Shown here: piece by piece, positions 1-8,945 of the stretch
Position numbering within the stretch: position 1 is the stretch's first letter
How the letters are laid out: the number at the start of each line of letters is the position of its first letter
Origin: CAVTWS01 sp963732655
GTDB taxonomy: Bacteria > Actinomycetota > Acidimicrobiia > Acidimicrobiales > SHLQ01
Assembly (NCBI GenBank): GCA_963732655.1
Contig: CAVTAI010000001.1
Location: forward strand, 806,001 to 870,000
Direction: 5' to 3'
Length of the DNA: 64,000 nt
The notes under the pieces: generated by a model
What the model saw: the letters and a program-made list of their open reading frames with translations, nothing else
What the model was told of the DNA's origin: nothing
Database searches by the model: none
Program-made: the position numbers and the translations under genes

Positions 1-428
1 TCGGCGCCGGCGTTGAACGGCTCCGTCAGCGCAAAGGCGCTGGTGATGTCTCCTCGCAGGTTCGGCCACAACCAGCGCTCCTTCTGCTCATCGGTGGCGC
101 CGTGGGCGAGCAACTCCATGTTGCCGCTGTCCGGAGCCTGCACGCCGAAGATGGTCATCGACATCATGCAGCGACCGATGATCTCCGACATCAGAGCCAA
201 CTTCATCTGACCGAACCCCGCACCGCCGAGCTTGGGATCGAGGAACGCTCCCCACAGGCCACGCGCCTTCACCCGATCCTGGAGGTGGCGTTTGACGATC
301 CTCCACTCGTCGGCGGGCAGCTCGGACTGGATCGGCTCCAGGGGGATGAGCTCGGCGTCGATGAACGCCCGCATCCACCCGAGTTGCTCGGCGAACTCTG
401 GGTCCGTCTCGAATTCCCACCCCACCAT
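1..428 (-). CDS. Acyl-CoA dehydrogenase, N-terminal part (runs off window)
   Basis: Minus-strand reading frame open to the window edge, so only about 142 N-terminal residues are visible. It starts MVGWEFETDPEF and continues with the acyl-CoA dehydrogenase N-terminal helical domain (FIDAELIPLEP, LWGAFLDPKLGGAGF, QAPDSGNMELLAHGATDEQK) and the beginning of the flavin-binding strand (SAFALTEP). The enzyme would be an FAD-dependent acyl-CoA alpha,beta-dehydrogenase of fatty-acid or related catabolism, resembling the large-insert group that uses 'QAPDxGN'. A GTG three codons upstream of the chosen ATG is an alternative start; a GGAGG lies just before the ATG. The substrate cannot be read from the sequence. 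Confidence 0.85.
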   Translation of the reverse strand, partial: MVGWEFETDPEFAEQLGWMRAFIDAELIPLEPIQSELPADEWRIVKRHLQDRVKARGLWGAFLDPKLGGAGFGQMKLALMSEIIGRCMMSMTIFGVQAPDSGNMELLAHGATDEQKERWLWPNLRGDITSAFALTEPFNAGA

Positions 429-496
429 GGCCTCCACGATGCTCGATCGAGCCGTCACCGTACCGCCCGCCGATCGAGACGGTCAGACCAGCGATG

Positions 497-1417
497 TCAC
501 AGCAGTGCGACAGCCTCGATGGCATCGACCACCAAGGCGGGAGTGCCGGTCGCGACGGGGTTGGCGCCGGTGATGGTCACGGTCACGGTGTGGCGCCCCG
601 ATGTCATGCCCTCGAGCGCGAACAACACCTGCTGGCTCGCATAGGTGGGCGCATGGGTGTCGACGGTGCCCTGGGAGGCACCGTCGATCGTGACCTCGGC
701 TCGGGCCCGAGCCGGACCCCGTTGGCCGATGAGGCGGAAGACCGGGCCATCGATGGTCACGGTCAGCGAGGATCCCACTGCGCTTCCGACCTGCGCGGCA
801 CCACCGGATTGCGACGCGTGGTTCCAGGTGAACCAGGTGCCGGCGAAGCCCCCGATGATCCGGTGTTCCTCGAAACGCTGCACAGCAGTGCCGGCTCCCA
901 GACCAACGGCCTCGACGGCATCGATGACGATGCCGGGCGTGCCCGTCGCGGCCGGGTTGGCACCCACATACGTGATCGATGCCGTGTGATCGCCGGGCGA
1001 GAGCTCAGAGGTCGAGAACAGGGCTCGCTGATTGAGGAAGGTGGGAGAATACGTGTCGACCGTCTCCCACAGAACGCCGTCGATCCATACCTCGGCCCGA
1101 CCACGGGAAGGGCCACGCTGCCCGATCCAGGTGAACGACGGACCCCGCACGGCCGCGGTCACGATCGAGCCGGCCGTCGCGGTGAATCGAGCGGCGCCGC
1201 CTGATTGGGCGGCGTGCGTCCACGTCGACCAGGACCCGTTGTAGGTCAGTCCCGGCGCTGATTCCTCGAACCGCTGGATGAAGCCCGGGAACGGCCCGCG
1301 GATCTCGTAGACCCGCCCCGGATTGCGCTGGGAGGCCACGTACAGGCGCGTGCCGGACGGATCGAACGCCAGCCCGGTGAGCTCGCTGCCGGTCACTCCC
1401 GTGAGCATCGCGACAAC
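497..1417 (-). CDS. Downstream, in-frame part of DUF839/PhoX-like protein: propeller end plus two beta-sandwich repeats
   Basis: This frame directly continues the gene ending at 1418: the TGA at 1418-1420 is followed in the same frame by VVAMLTGVTGSELTGLAF, the last blade typical of DUF839/PhoX propellers (FDPSGTRLYVASQR). After the propeller come two homologous modules of about 120 residues, each beginning RFEE and containing an SGGAA turn, IGQRGP, a 'VDT' strand and a closing VxDAxEA. These look like jelly-roll, carbohydrate-binding-like modules of secreted actinobacterial proteins. If translated alone it could start at the ATG at 1408, but no Shine-Dalgarno sequence is evident, so it is best read as the C-terminal half of one interrupted gene. 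Confidence 0.7.
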   Translation of the reverse strand, partial: VVAMLTGVTGSELTGLAFDPSGTRLYVASQRNPGRVYEIRGPFPGFIQRFEESAPGLTYNGSWSTWTHAAQSGGAARFTATAGSIVTAAVRGPSFTWIGQRGPSRGRAEVWIDGVLWETVDTYSPTFLNQRALFSTSELSPGDHTASITYVGANPAATGTPGIVIDAVEAVGLGAGTAVQRFEEHRIIGGFAGTWFTWNHASQSGGAAQVGSAVGSSLTVTIDGPVFRLIGQRGPARARAEVTIDGASQGTVDTHAPTYASQQVLFALEGMTSGRHTVTVTITGANPVATGTPALVVDAIEAVALL

Positions 1418-2401
1418 TCAAGCCTGCCCCGTCCGGGTCACCTGAACGAGCTGCATGTCGTCGCCGTCTTCGGCGACGATGAGATCGCCCCACGGAGCGA
1501 CGACCAAGGTGTCGACGCCTCGGAGCTGCGGGTTGGGATTGGTCGCGGCGTCGTACAGGACTTCGAGCGTCATGGAGGACGGGTCGAGCGACCACACGCG
1601 ATTGTCGCCCTTGGTCGACAGGTAGACGAGGCCTCGCGAGTACCACAGTCCCTCGGCGCCGTTGAAGGATCGAATGGAGGGCACCTGCAGGTGGGGCCAC
1701 ACCGGCGAACCGGAGGGGTCGGGGACCGGCGCCCATCGCAGGCCGTTCGCGCCGTTGGCGAGGACCGAGAGCGTTCCTGCGCTGAGGTCACCCCAGGTGG
1801 TCGGTTGGAACCGGTACAGACCGCCGTTCGGGCGGTCCTCCGTGAGGTACAGCTCCCGACGGTCGGCGTTGACCGCGATCGTCTCGTGCTGGAAACGCCC
1901 GAGCGCCGGACGCTCCACCGGTGCGGTGGCACCGGCCGGATCCATCTCGTAGACCCTGCCGCCGGGGATCTCCTCGGCCGACAACCAGGTACCCCACGGG
2001 GTCGCGCCGCCGTTGCAGTTCATCGTGGTGCCGGTGAGGAGCGAGCGTGCGCCCACCACGTCTCCGTTGGCGTTGAACCTGATGCGGGCCACCCCACCGC
2101 CACCAGCGACCGACGACTCCGAGTTCGAGACGTAGAACCAGCCGCCCGCGCCATCGGAGAACACCGCGGCACCATCGGGGTCGGCATGCCACACGTGGGT
2201 GCTGGCCCCAACACGAGTCCCCGTCGTCGCGACCACCCTCGACGTGAATCCGGGCAACAATCGCCAGCCGTCGGCATCGGCTGCCTGGAGTTGGCCACCG
2301 TTGGTGACCCCGATCGCCCCGGCCTGCCGGCGCAGCAAGTCCGGGAGCAGGGCGATACCCGCGGCCCCACCGATCAGCCCGAGGGCGCGGCGTCTCGACA
2401 C
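1418..2401 (-). CDS. Tat-exported DUF839/PhoX-like phosphatase-type beta-propeller, N-terminal part, closed by in-frame TGA
   Basis: Begins MSRRRALGLIGG, a twin-arginine signal peptide with a hydrophobic stretch ending near ALLPDLL, so the product is probably exported folded by Tat. The body matches the DUF839 (PhoX-like) six-bladed propeller: FSDGAGGWFYVSNSES, MNCNGGATPWGTWLSAEE, FQHETIAVN, YLTEDRPNGGLYRF, and GLWYSRGLVYLSTKGDNRVW. PhoX relatives are Ca/Fe-dependent phosphatases; the catalytic activity here is inferred. I chose the GTG at 2401 because it places the RR motif right at the N terminus; a GTG at 2437 would add 12 residues. The frame ends at a TGA where the family normally continues through one more blade, which is present in frame downstream. 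Confidence 0.75.
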   Translation of the reverse strand: MSRRRALGLIGGAAGIALLPDLLRRQAGAIGVTNGGQLQAADADGWRLLPGFTSRVVATTGTRVGASTHVWHADPDGAAVFSDGAGGWFYVSNSESSVAGGGGVARIRFNANGDVVGARSLLTGTTMNCNGGATPWGTWLSAEEIPGGRVYEMDPAGATAPVERPALGRFQHETIAVNADRRELYLTEDRPNGGLYRFQPTTWGDLSAGTLSVLANGANGLRWAPVPDPSGSPVWPHLQVPSIRSFNGAEGLWYSRGLVYLSTKGDNRVWSLDPSSMTLEVLYDAATNPNPQLRGVDTLVVAPWGDLIVAEDGDDMQLVQVTRTGQA

Positions 2402-2515
2402 GATCTCGTGCCCTGTCCGGCACTCTCCGTTCCACACGAATCATGGTCTATCGCGAATAGTGGAGCGAAGATCGGCTCGCGCGGATCAGCCGGCGCGACA
2501 CCAGCCGGCTCGCCG

Positions 2516-3898
2516 TCAGTACAGGCTCGTGAGTTGTTCGGAGGAGATCGATCGAATCCGTTTGCGGGTCGCCGCGATACGTACCCGGCGATCGGTCGAG
2601 ACCACGACGATCGGCACCAGGTCGGCCAGAGAGTCGGCGAGTTCGACCACGACATCGTCGGCCTCGGTGTCGTCGGCCGCAAACCTGGTGTGGACGCCGA
2701 GCGATCGCGTGCTCCGCGGTGGACGCTCGCCCGCTCCGACTCCGTCGTACACGATCTCGAACCGGGCTCGCGTGCGGGCCGAGACCCGAGCCAGAGCCTG
2801 CTCCAGCCGGCTGCGTTGCGTCCGTGGATCCTCGGTCGACCAGCACACGTGGCTCGTGTTGTAGCCGTCGACGACGAAGACCACGCCGGGGGTCGCCGCC
2901 AGGGCCACCGCCGCTTCGGCGCCCGAATCGAGCACGCCCCCAGGAAGGGAGATGGGCCGGCGTTGCGCCGACGACGCCGGCCGAACCGTGCTCGTAGCGC
3001 GGCCGGACCCGGGGCCCGCGTCTGACGATCCAGTCGTGGTCGCGGGTCGCAGGGTGACGCCGTCACCGCTACCGCTACCGTCGCCGTCTGGGGATGGCGC
3101 CCCAGGTGCGCCGAGCAGCGCCTCGAGCTCGTCGACTCGGCGAGCCGACTCGGCCAGGGTGGCGGCCAGCGCGGCCGTGAGGTGGCGCGCGGCATCTCGG
3201 TCGACGGGACGCGCCGCCGGTGGCGTCGGTACGGCACCCGAAGGTGTCGCCCGGGTCGCCGCCGCGTCCGCCCGGAGCGCGTGAGCTTCTGCGGTCCGCT
3301 CGGCCAGCCGCTTCTCCGTGGCCTTGAGCTCGCGAACGGCCCGCTGGCGCTCGGCTATCAACCGATCCCGGTCCTCGGTGACGGCGGCGAGGGCAGCCGC
3401 GGCGCCCTCGAGGTCGCGTCGAGCCTGGGCGAGATCTGACTCCTGACCGGCGAGACGTACCTCGCTGGCGCCGAGTGACGAGCGCAAGCGATCGACCTCG
3501 CGCTCGGCCTCGCGCCGCCGCCGTCGATCCGCCGAGTCGGCCGTTTCGATCGACTCGTGGTGGACGGCCACCACCTCGTGGAGTCGAGCATCCCAACCGC
3601 CGGGACGCCGGATCCACAAGGTGCCGATCGGGCCGACGGCGTCGGTGTCGAGCGCGGCAGCCACGGCGAGTCGGAAGGTTTCGTCGGACTCAACGGCGCG
3701 CCGGACGGTCTCCAGGGCGCGGCCGGACAGGGTCCGGAAGCGAAGGAGCGGTCGGAGCCGGTTGGGCACTGGAAGCGGCGGTCGGGCCTGCTGCCGGCTC
3801 CGGGCTACGTTGACTGCAGCCTCGAGGGCCGGGCGCAGCAGCTCGAGGTCGATCGGCGGGAGGTCGGACCGCTCGGCGGTCACCGGCCCACCCGACAC
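2516..3898 (-). CDS. NYN (PIN-like) domain protein with long coiled coil, predicted RNA-binding/nuclease
   Basis: 460 residues. Residues about 120-225 are a highly charged coiled coil (runs of R/E with heptads, RRRREAEREVDRLRSSLG). A Gly/Ser/Pro-rich linker follows, and the C-terminal third is a NYN/YacP-type PIN-like domain with the acidic signature VVFVVDGYN, the FEIVYDGVG strand, DDTEADDVVVELA and VVSTDRRVR. NYN domains bind a metal ion through conserved aspartates and act as ribonucleases or RNA-binding modules in RNA processing. It is divergently transcribed from the SOS-boxed nuclease gene beginning at 4021. A GTG start is used; an alternative GTG lies six codons in. Function beyond the fold is unknown. 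Confidence 0.8.
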   Translation of the reverse strand: MSGGPVTAERSDLPPIDLELLRPALEAAVNVARSRQQARPPLPVPNRLRPLLRFRTLSGRALETVRRAVESDETFRLAVAAALDTDAVGPIGTLWIRRPGGWDARLHEVVAVHHESIETADSADRRRRREAEREVDRLRSSLGASEVRLAGQESDLAQARRDLEGAAAALAAVTEDRDRLIAERQRAVRELKATEKRLAERTAEAHALRADAAATRATPSGAVPTPPAARPVDRDAARHLTAALAATLAESARRVDELEALLGAPGAPSPDGDGSGSGDGVTLRPATTTGSSDAGPGSGRATSTVRPASSAQRRPISLPGGVLDSGAEAAVALAATPGVVFVVDGYNTSHVCWSTEDPRTQRSRLEQALARVSARTRARFEIVYDGVGAGERPPRSTRSLGVHTRFAADDTEADDVVVELADSLADLVPIVVVSTDRRVRIAATRKRIRSISSEQLTSLY

Positions 3899-3984
3899 CT
3901 CGGAGCGTCCACCGGCCTGCGCACTCCGTCATGGTACCGTCGAGCCGTCGGCCCGCCGAAGACCCTCGGGGCCGACGAGAGTAC

Positions 3985-4020
3985 TTGACACTCGAACGTT
4001 TGTTCGATCATGCTGCTCGA
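3985..4020 (+). promoter_or_regulatory. LexA-controlled (SOS) promoter with actinobacterial LexA box
   Basis: The 16-bp perfect palindrome TCGAACGTTTGTTCGA at 3992-4007 matches the mycobacterial/actinobacterial LexA box TCGAAC-N4-GTTCGA. It abuts a perfect -35 hexamer TTGACA (3985-3990). A weak -10 (TCATGC or CATGCT, 4008-4014) would place the transcription start at about 4021, at the ATG of the downstream nuclease, so the mRNA may be leaderless. LexA bound here would cover the spacer and block RNA polymerase. Confidence 0.85.
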
Positions 4021-5769
4021 ATGCTCACGCCGGCGCCCGCCTTCCGTCAGGCCAGTTTCGAAGATCTCGGAACCCCGCTGGCCGATGTCACGTTCTGCGT
4101 CATCGACCTCGAAACCACCGGCGGCTCCGCAGAGACGGAAGGCATCACCGAGGTGGCGGCGGTCAAGGTTCGGGGCGGGGAGGTCGTCGGGAGCTTCCAA
4201 ACGTTGATCGACCCTGGCCGCGCCATCCCGACGTCGATCACCGTCCTGACCGGCATCACCGACTGCATGGTCATGCGGGCGCCGCGCATCGGGTCTGTTC
4301 TCCCGACGTTGCTGGAGTTCATCGGCGACTCCGTCATCGTCGGCCACAACGTCCGGTTCGACCTCGGGTTCTTGAACGCGGCGCTCTCCCGAGCGGATCG
4401 CCCCCGGCTCGGCCACCGCTCGCTCGACACGTGCGCGCTCGCCCGCCGGCTCGTACGTGACGAGGTGCCCAACTGCAAACTCGACACGCTGGCCCGGCGC
4501 CTCCGGCTGGACCACAAGCCCACGCACCGGGCCCTCGATGACGTCCTGGCCACGGTCGACCTGCTCCATTTCCTCATCGAGCGAGCATCCGCGTTCGGCG
4601 TCAGCGGCCTCGATGACCTGCTGGCGCTGCCCACGATGTCGGGCCATGCCCAGGCCGGCAAGCTCAAGCTCACCGAACGTCTGCCTCGTTCTCCCGGGGT
4701 CTACCTGTTCAAGGACCGGGTTGGGCAGGTCGTCTACGTCGGCAAGGCCACCGATCTGCGGGCCCGCGTGCGTTCCTACTTCTCGTCCGATTCACGCCGG
4801 AAGGTCGGCGCACTGCTCCGTGAGGCCGCTGCTGTCGATCACGTGGTGTGCGCCTCGGCGCTGGAAGCCGGGGTCCTCGAGGTTCGACTCATCCACGAGC
4901 ACCAGCCGCGGTACAACCAGCAGGGGCGCAACCGTGATCGGCAGTGTTACGTCAAGCTCACGGCCGAGCGGTTCCCGCGGCTGAGCATCGTCGTGGTGCC
5001 GAAGACCGATGGCGCTACGTACCTGGGCCCGGTGTCATCCAAGAAGGTGGCCCAGCTCATCGTCGATGCCATCCACACCGCGGTCCCCCTGCGGCGGTGC
5101 ACCGAACGGCCGGGCCGGTCACGCCGCGATGGCCCCTGCACCGCGGCGCAACTCGGCGTGTCGACCTGCCCCTGTGCGGGCACGATCGACGAGACGGCGT
5201 ACGCGGTCCTCGCCGAGCGGGTTCGGCTCGGACTGAGCGCACGCCCGGCGCTCCTGTTGGCCCCGCTCGCCGAACGTATGAACGCCCTGGCCGCGTCCGA
5301 GCGGTTCGAGGAAGCGGCCGACCTCCGCAATCGGGCCGATGCGCTGGCCTCCGCCATCGTGACCTCCCGCCGCCACACCGCGCTTCGGCGTACGCAGCTC
5401 GACCTGGAGCTTCCGGGCGGCGTCCACGTGAGCCTCGACAGCGGCCGCCTCACCCCGCCGCGCCGGGCGGCGACCGGCGTCGAATCCCTGCCGTGGCCGG
5501 TGGCGCTCGGTGCCGAGCCCGAATCCGGTGACCATGAGCTCCCGCCGAGCCCGGCGGAGGCGGCCGAACTGGGAGTCGTGAGCCGTTTCCTGGAGCGGTA
5601 TGCCGATCGCATCCGCATCGTCCACTGCATCGGCGAGTTGTCGCACCCGCTCGACGATCTGCCCACCTTCAAGGCCCGGGAGAGCGCCGGTCCGGCGGGT
5701 CTCGTGCCCGCGCCGGCCGGATCCTCCCCCGTGCCGATCCGGACCCGGAGTGGTCGTCGAGCGGCCTGA
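4021..5769 (+). CDS. DEDDh exonuclease fused to UvrC-type GIY-YIG nuclease (SOS-inducible)
   Basis: 582 residues. Residues 22-200 form a DnaQ-like 3'-5' exonuclease with all DEDDh residues visible: D29 and E31 in IDLETTG, D114 in HNVRFD, H169 and D174 in THRALDD. From about residue 220 comes a GIY-YIG nuclease domain as in UvrC/Cho (GVYLF...VVYVGKA...LRARVRSYF), then a UvrC-like Cys-containing segment and a UVR-like motif (RFEEAADLRNRADAL). No UvrC endonuclease V-like C-terminal domain is seen. The same architecture occurs across actinobacteria (mycobacterial Rv2191-type proteins). The ATG at 4021 was chosen because the LexA box and promoter lie immediately upstream and inside any longer frame (an ATG at 3931 exists). 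Role: DNA-damage repair or damaged-strand processing. Confidence 0.9.
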   Translation: MLTPAPAFRQASFEDLGTPLADVTFCVIDLETTGGSAETEGITEVAAVKVRGGEVVGSFQTLIDPGRAIPTSITVLTGITDCMVMRAPRIGSVLPTLLEFIGDSVIVGHNVRFDLGFLNAALSRADRPRLGHRSLDTCALARRLVRDEVPNCKLDTLARRLRLDHKPTHRALDDVLATVDLLHFLIERASAFGVSGLDDLLALPTMSGHAQAGKLKLTERLPRSPGVYLFKDRVGQVVYVGKATDLRARVRSYFSSDSRRKVGALLREAAAVDHVVCASALEAGVLEVRLIHEHQPRYNQQGRNRDRQCYVKLTAERFPRLSIVVVPKTDGATYLGPVSSKKVAQLIVDAIHTAVPLRRCTERPGRSRRDGPCTAAQLGVSTCPCAGTIDETAYAVLAERVRLGLSARPALLLAPLAERMNALAASERFEEAADLRNRADALASAIVTSRRHTALRRTQLDLELPGGVHVSLDSGRLTPPRRAATGVESLPWPVALGAEPESGDHELPPSPAEAAELGVVSRFLERYADRIRIVHCIGELSHPLDDLPTFKARESAGPAGLVPAPAGSSPVPIRTRSGRRAA

Positions 5770-5805
5770 CTGTCACTCCGCCCCGGCCTGTGGTCCACTG
5801 CGGGC

Positions 5806-7374
5806 GTGACCCACGCCGGAGCGTCTCGCGTACGGTGCACCGCCCGGCTCGTCCTCGGGTTCCTGGTCGTCCTCGCCGGGTGCGGCGGCGATCACGATCC
5901 GAGGGAGTCACCCGGTTCACGTCATGCGAGCTCGGGGACCACCGTCGAACCCGGGGTGCTGGTGGCGGCCGAGTGCCCGCCCGAGGTGGCGGCCGATACC
6001 GAGGCCGTGACGTGCTGGGAGCTCACCGTGCCGATCGACGGCGACGACCCAGCATCGGGAGTCGTTCGACTGGCCATCGCCGTGTTGTCATCGGCCGCCG
6101 CGTCACCCGAACCGGATCCCGTGGTGATCCTCCACGGAGGCCCGGGTGCTCCCCTCACCGCGACAGCGGGCACGTGGTTGTCCCCGGCGACGCCGTACCT
6201 CCAGCACCGTGACGTGATCCTCGTCGACCAACGCGGGTCGGGGCGGTCGACCCCGTCGCTCGACTGCCCGGAGGTCGATGGCACCACTACCGCGGGCGAT
6301 GAAGCCGACGCCCTGACGGCCTGCCGGGATCGGCTCCTGGCCCAGGGCGTGGCGCTGGATTCGTTCACCTCGGCCGACATCGCCCGGGACGTCGCGTCAT
6401 TGCGCGTCGCGATGCGGATCGACCAGTGGAACGTCGTGGCCGTTTCGTTCGGGACGCGCGTCGCCCTCGAGCTCCTCGCCATCGACGCCGACGGCACCCG
6501 GAGCGCGGTCCTCGACTCGGTCTACCCCCCCGATGTCGATGCCGGGGCCGAACAGGCCGGCATCGCAGCCGCGGCGCTCCGGCGGCTGCTCCAGGTGGCC
6601 GGCCGCGGCGACCTGATCGCCCCCCTCGACGACACGCTCGTCGCGCTCGCCGACCGGCCGGTGACGGTCACCTCGTCCTCGGATCCCGGTGCGCCCTCCG
6701 TCACCGATGTGATCGACGACCGGGTCCTGGCCGGACGGTTGTTCCGCACGCAGTACGACACCTCGCACCTCGGCGATGTGGTCGACGCGGTGGCCGCCGC
6801 CGTCGACGGCCGTCTCGCCGAAGCACTCCCCCTACTCGACGGCGGTGCCCTTCCCGCCGACCGCGGCGCCGGCCGACCATCGGCCGTAAGCAGCACGAGC
6901 CGGCCATCGGCCGAATCGACGTTGGCCGACTCGTTGAGCGAGGGCGCGTACTGGCTCGGCGAATGCCGCGAAGGAGCGGGCCGCTCGTTGGTGTCCGTGC
7001 CGCCGGATCGTGCCACCGGTGGCGACCGCGGCGATCCCCTCGCCGCTGCGCTCGCGGCCGATGTCGCTGAGGTGCGTTCGTCGTGCCAGATCTGGGCCGC
7101 CGAGCCGATCCCAGCGTCGCGCGTCGAGGCCACCGTCGTGCCAGTGCTGTTGGTGACGGGCGAGGTCGATCCGGTCACCCCGGTCCGTTGGGCTCGGTCC
7201 ACCGCCGAGGCACTCGGTGGCTCCGCCACCGAGCTCACGGTGCCACGAGCCGGGCACGGACCGTCGCTCAGCCTGTCGTGCGTCGAGAGTGTCGTCGCCG
7301 CGTTCATCGAGGACCCGGCGGAAGGCACCGGCCCGCGTCTCGATGCGGCGTGCGCGCCTCCGCTCAGCGGCTGA
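5806..7374 (+). CDS. Lipoprotein alpha/beta hydrolase with TAP-like C-terminal domain
   Basis: 522 residues. The N terminus carries a lipoprotein signal (hydrophobic LVLGFLVVLAGC, lipobox LAGC), so it is probably anchored outside the membrane. The fold is an alpha/beta hydrolase of the tripeptidyl-aminopeptidase/proline-iminopeptidase group: oxyanion-loop HGGPG, DQRGSGRS, nucleophile elbow AVSFGT (Ser present, but Ala replaces the first Gly of GxSxG), the acid in EVDPVTP, and the catalytic His in RAGHG near the end. The TAP-like C-terminal region with paired cysteines (CRE, SCQIW, SCVES) is present. Likely an extracytoplasmic peptidase or esterase. The 3' end overlaps the convergent HpaB-family gene by 11 bp. 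Confidence 0.85.
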   Translation: MTHAGASRVRCTARLVLGFLVVLAGCGGDHDPRESPGSRHASSGTTVEPGVLVAAECPPEVAADTEAVTCWELTVPIDGDDPASGVVRLAIAVLSSAAASPEPDPVVILHGGPGAPLTATAGTWLSPATPYLQHRDVILVDQRGSGRSTPSLDCPEVDGTTTAGDEADALTACRDRLLAQGVALDSFTSADIARDVASLRVAMRIDQWNVVAVSFGTRVALELLAIDADGTRSAVLDSVYPPDVDAGAEQAGIAAAALRRLLQVAGRGDLIAPLDDTLVALADRPVTVTSSSDPGAPSVTDVIDDRVLAGRLFRTQYDTSHLGDVVDAVAAAVDGRLAEALPLLDGGALPADRGAGRPSAVSSTSRPSAESTLADSLSEGAYWLGECREGAGRSLVSVPPDRATGGDRGDPLAAALAADVAEVRSSCQIWAAEPIPASRVEATVVPVLLVTGEVDPVTPVRWARSTAEALGGSATELTVPRAGHGPSLSLSCVESVVAAFIEDPAEGTGPRLDAACAPPLSG

Positions 7375-8840
7375 GCCCGGCCGCTGCCGCGGCGAGCTCT
7401 TCGCAACCCGCCACGTCGTAACCACGTACGACCGCGATGCGTTGGGCGGCGAGCGACCCTTCGGCGTGGATCGACAGAACCGACTGGTACCCGCCGAACT
7501 CTGAAGCCGTGATGTCGCGGATGAGGGCCATCAGGCGCGCTCGATCCTCGCCCCCCACGGCCGCCGAACCCTGGAGGTAGCGCTCCAGCTGCGGCCGCAG
7601 CTCGGCGTTGTCCCAGTTGGCCGCCGACGGCGCGGTCACCACGAGCCCACCAGCGATGTCCTGCACGAGTTTGGCCATGTGGTGATAGCTGTCGGCGAAG
7701 TGGTGTTTGGCCAGGTTGGTGAGGATCGGGTCGGGGATGGCGAGGCCCGGGGCGACGATGCGGTGCTCGTGCGCCGCGGCCACCAGCAGGGCTCGGGTGG
7801 TCTCGGTCCAGGCGATCACCGAGCCGAGGTTGTCGCGGATGTGGCCCACGTTGGAGGTGCCGTTGGCGCGCGCCACGAGGCTGGCGGCGCCGATGAAGAG
7901 CTCGCACATCGGCAGCTTGTAGGACGCCGCGGTGAAGCGATGGAAGTCGACGAAGGCCTCGGCGAGCGGTCCGGCCATCTCGTGCTCGCCGGCCAGGAAC
8001 ACCGACGACCACGGCACGAACACGTCGTCGAAGATCGTCAGCGTGTCGACCATCTTGTGACGCCCCGAGACCGGAGCATCGAACGGGTCCGCCGCAGCGC
8101 GACTCGACGCTTCGGCGATGAGGCGAAGGCCAGGGGTCGCCACCGGAACGGCGAAGCTCACGGCGTAGTCGGCATCGGCCGGCCCCATGGCGCGGGTCGG
8201 CAGGACGATGATCATGTCGGCGAACGGGGTGCCCGTGGTGTGAGCCTTGGCCCCCCGCACGACGATGCCTTCGGCCGACCGATCGACGATCCGCAGGTAG
8301 GCATCGGGGTTCGGTTGGGCCGACGGTCGCAGCGACCGGTCGCCTTTGACGTCGGTCTGGGCGACCGCGAACGCCAGGTCCTCCGAGCGTGCTCGGGCGA
8401 GCAACGTCGCCACCCGCTCCGCCACGGCTCCGCCATCGTGCGCCGCCATGGCGTCGGCGACGATCGTCAACGCGAAGAGGGCGTCGGAGCCGATCTCTTT
8501 GACGAGCGGCACGACGCCGCGGCCGGCCCGCGTCCCGGCGGCGATCAGCTCTCGTCGAGCCAGCAGATCCTCGGCCGTGCGGGGCAGGGCGAAGTAGCGG
8601 CTGTACGTCTCCCCGGTCATCGGGATCGAGGGCGACCGCCAGATCTCGGTGGGCGGGGTCGGCCGCCATGATGTAGTCGATGCCGGCGTGATCGAGCCCG
8701 GCGGACAGCCACGGGTGGGCGGAGATGTCGGCGACGCGGGCGCCATCGACGAAGACCTCGCGGCCGTCGTGCACGCCGGCGCGAAACTCGTCGAACGAAC
8801 GCAGAACCATGTTCGACAGCTTGCCCGCCACCCTCGACAT
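7364..8840 (-). pseudogene. 4-hydroxyphenylacetate 3-hydroxylase (HpaB) family flavoprotein, single-base frameshift
   Basis: Reading from the ATG at 8840: MSRVAGKLSNMVLRSFDEF, then GREVFVDGARVADISAHPW and AGIDYIMAADPAHRDLAVALDP, the HpaB/4-hydroxybutyryl-CoA-dehydratase family N terminus. The frame then breaks, and the family continues one frame over: TGETYSRYFALPRTAEDLL, KAHTTGTPFADMIIVLPTRAM, and on to FADSYHHMAKLVQDIAGG and the end. Removing one base (near 8619) restores DPETGETYSRYF, exactly the family consensus. Everything downstream of the break is intact, including the flavin-binding middle domain and helical C-terminal domain. The enzyme would be an FAD-dependent aromatic hydroxylase or related dehydratase-type protein. 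It is either recently inactivated or a sequencing artefact. Confidence 0.8.
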
Positions 8841-8945
8841 CCGTGCGGATGGTGTCCCCACCCCAAATGTGGCGACATCTCCCCCACCGCAGGCGACAAC
8901 TCGCCAAATTTCGCCCGGAGAACGGAGAACGGGGGCGCCGGGGCC

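Noticed and set aside
1418..1420. TGA in the DUF839 gene as a second selenocysteine codon
   Set aside because: The site aligns with a non-Cys position (after RTGQA, before the last propeller blade), and no convincing SECIS-like hairpin follows.
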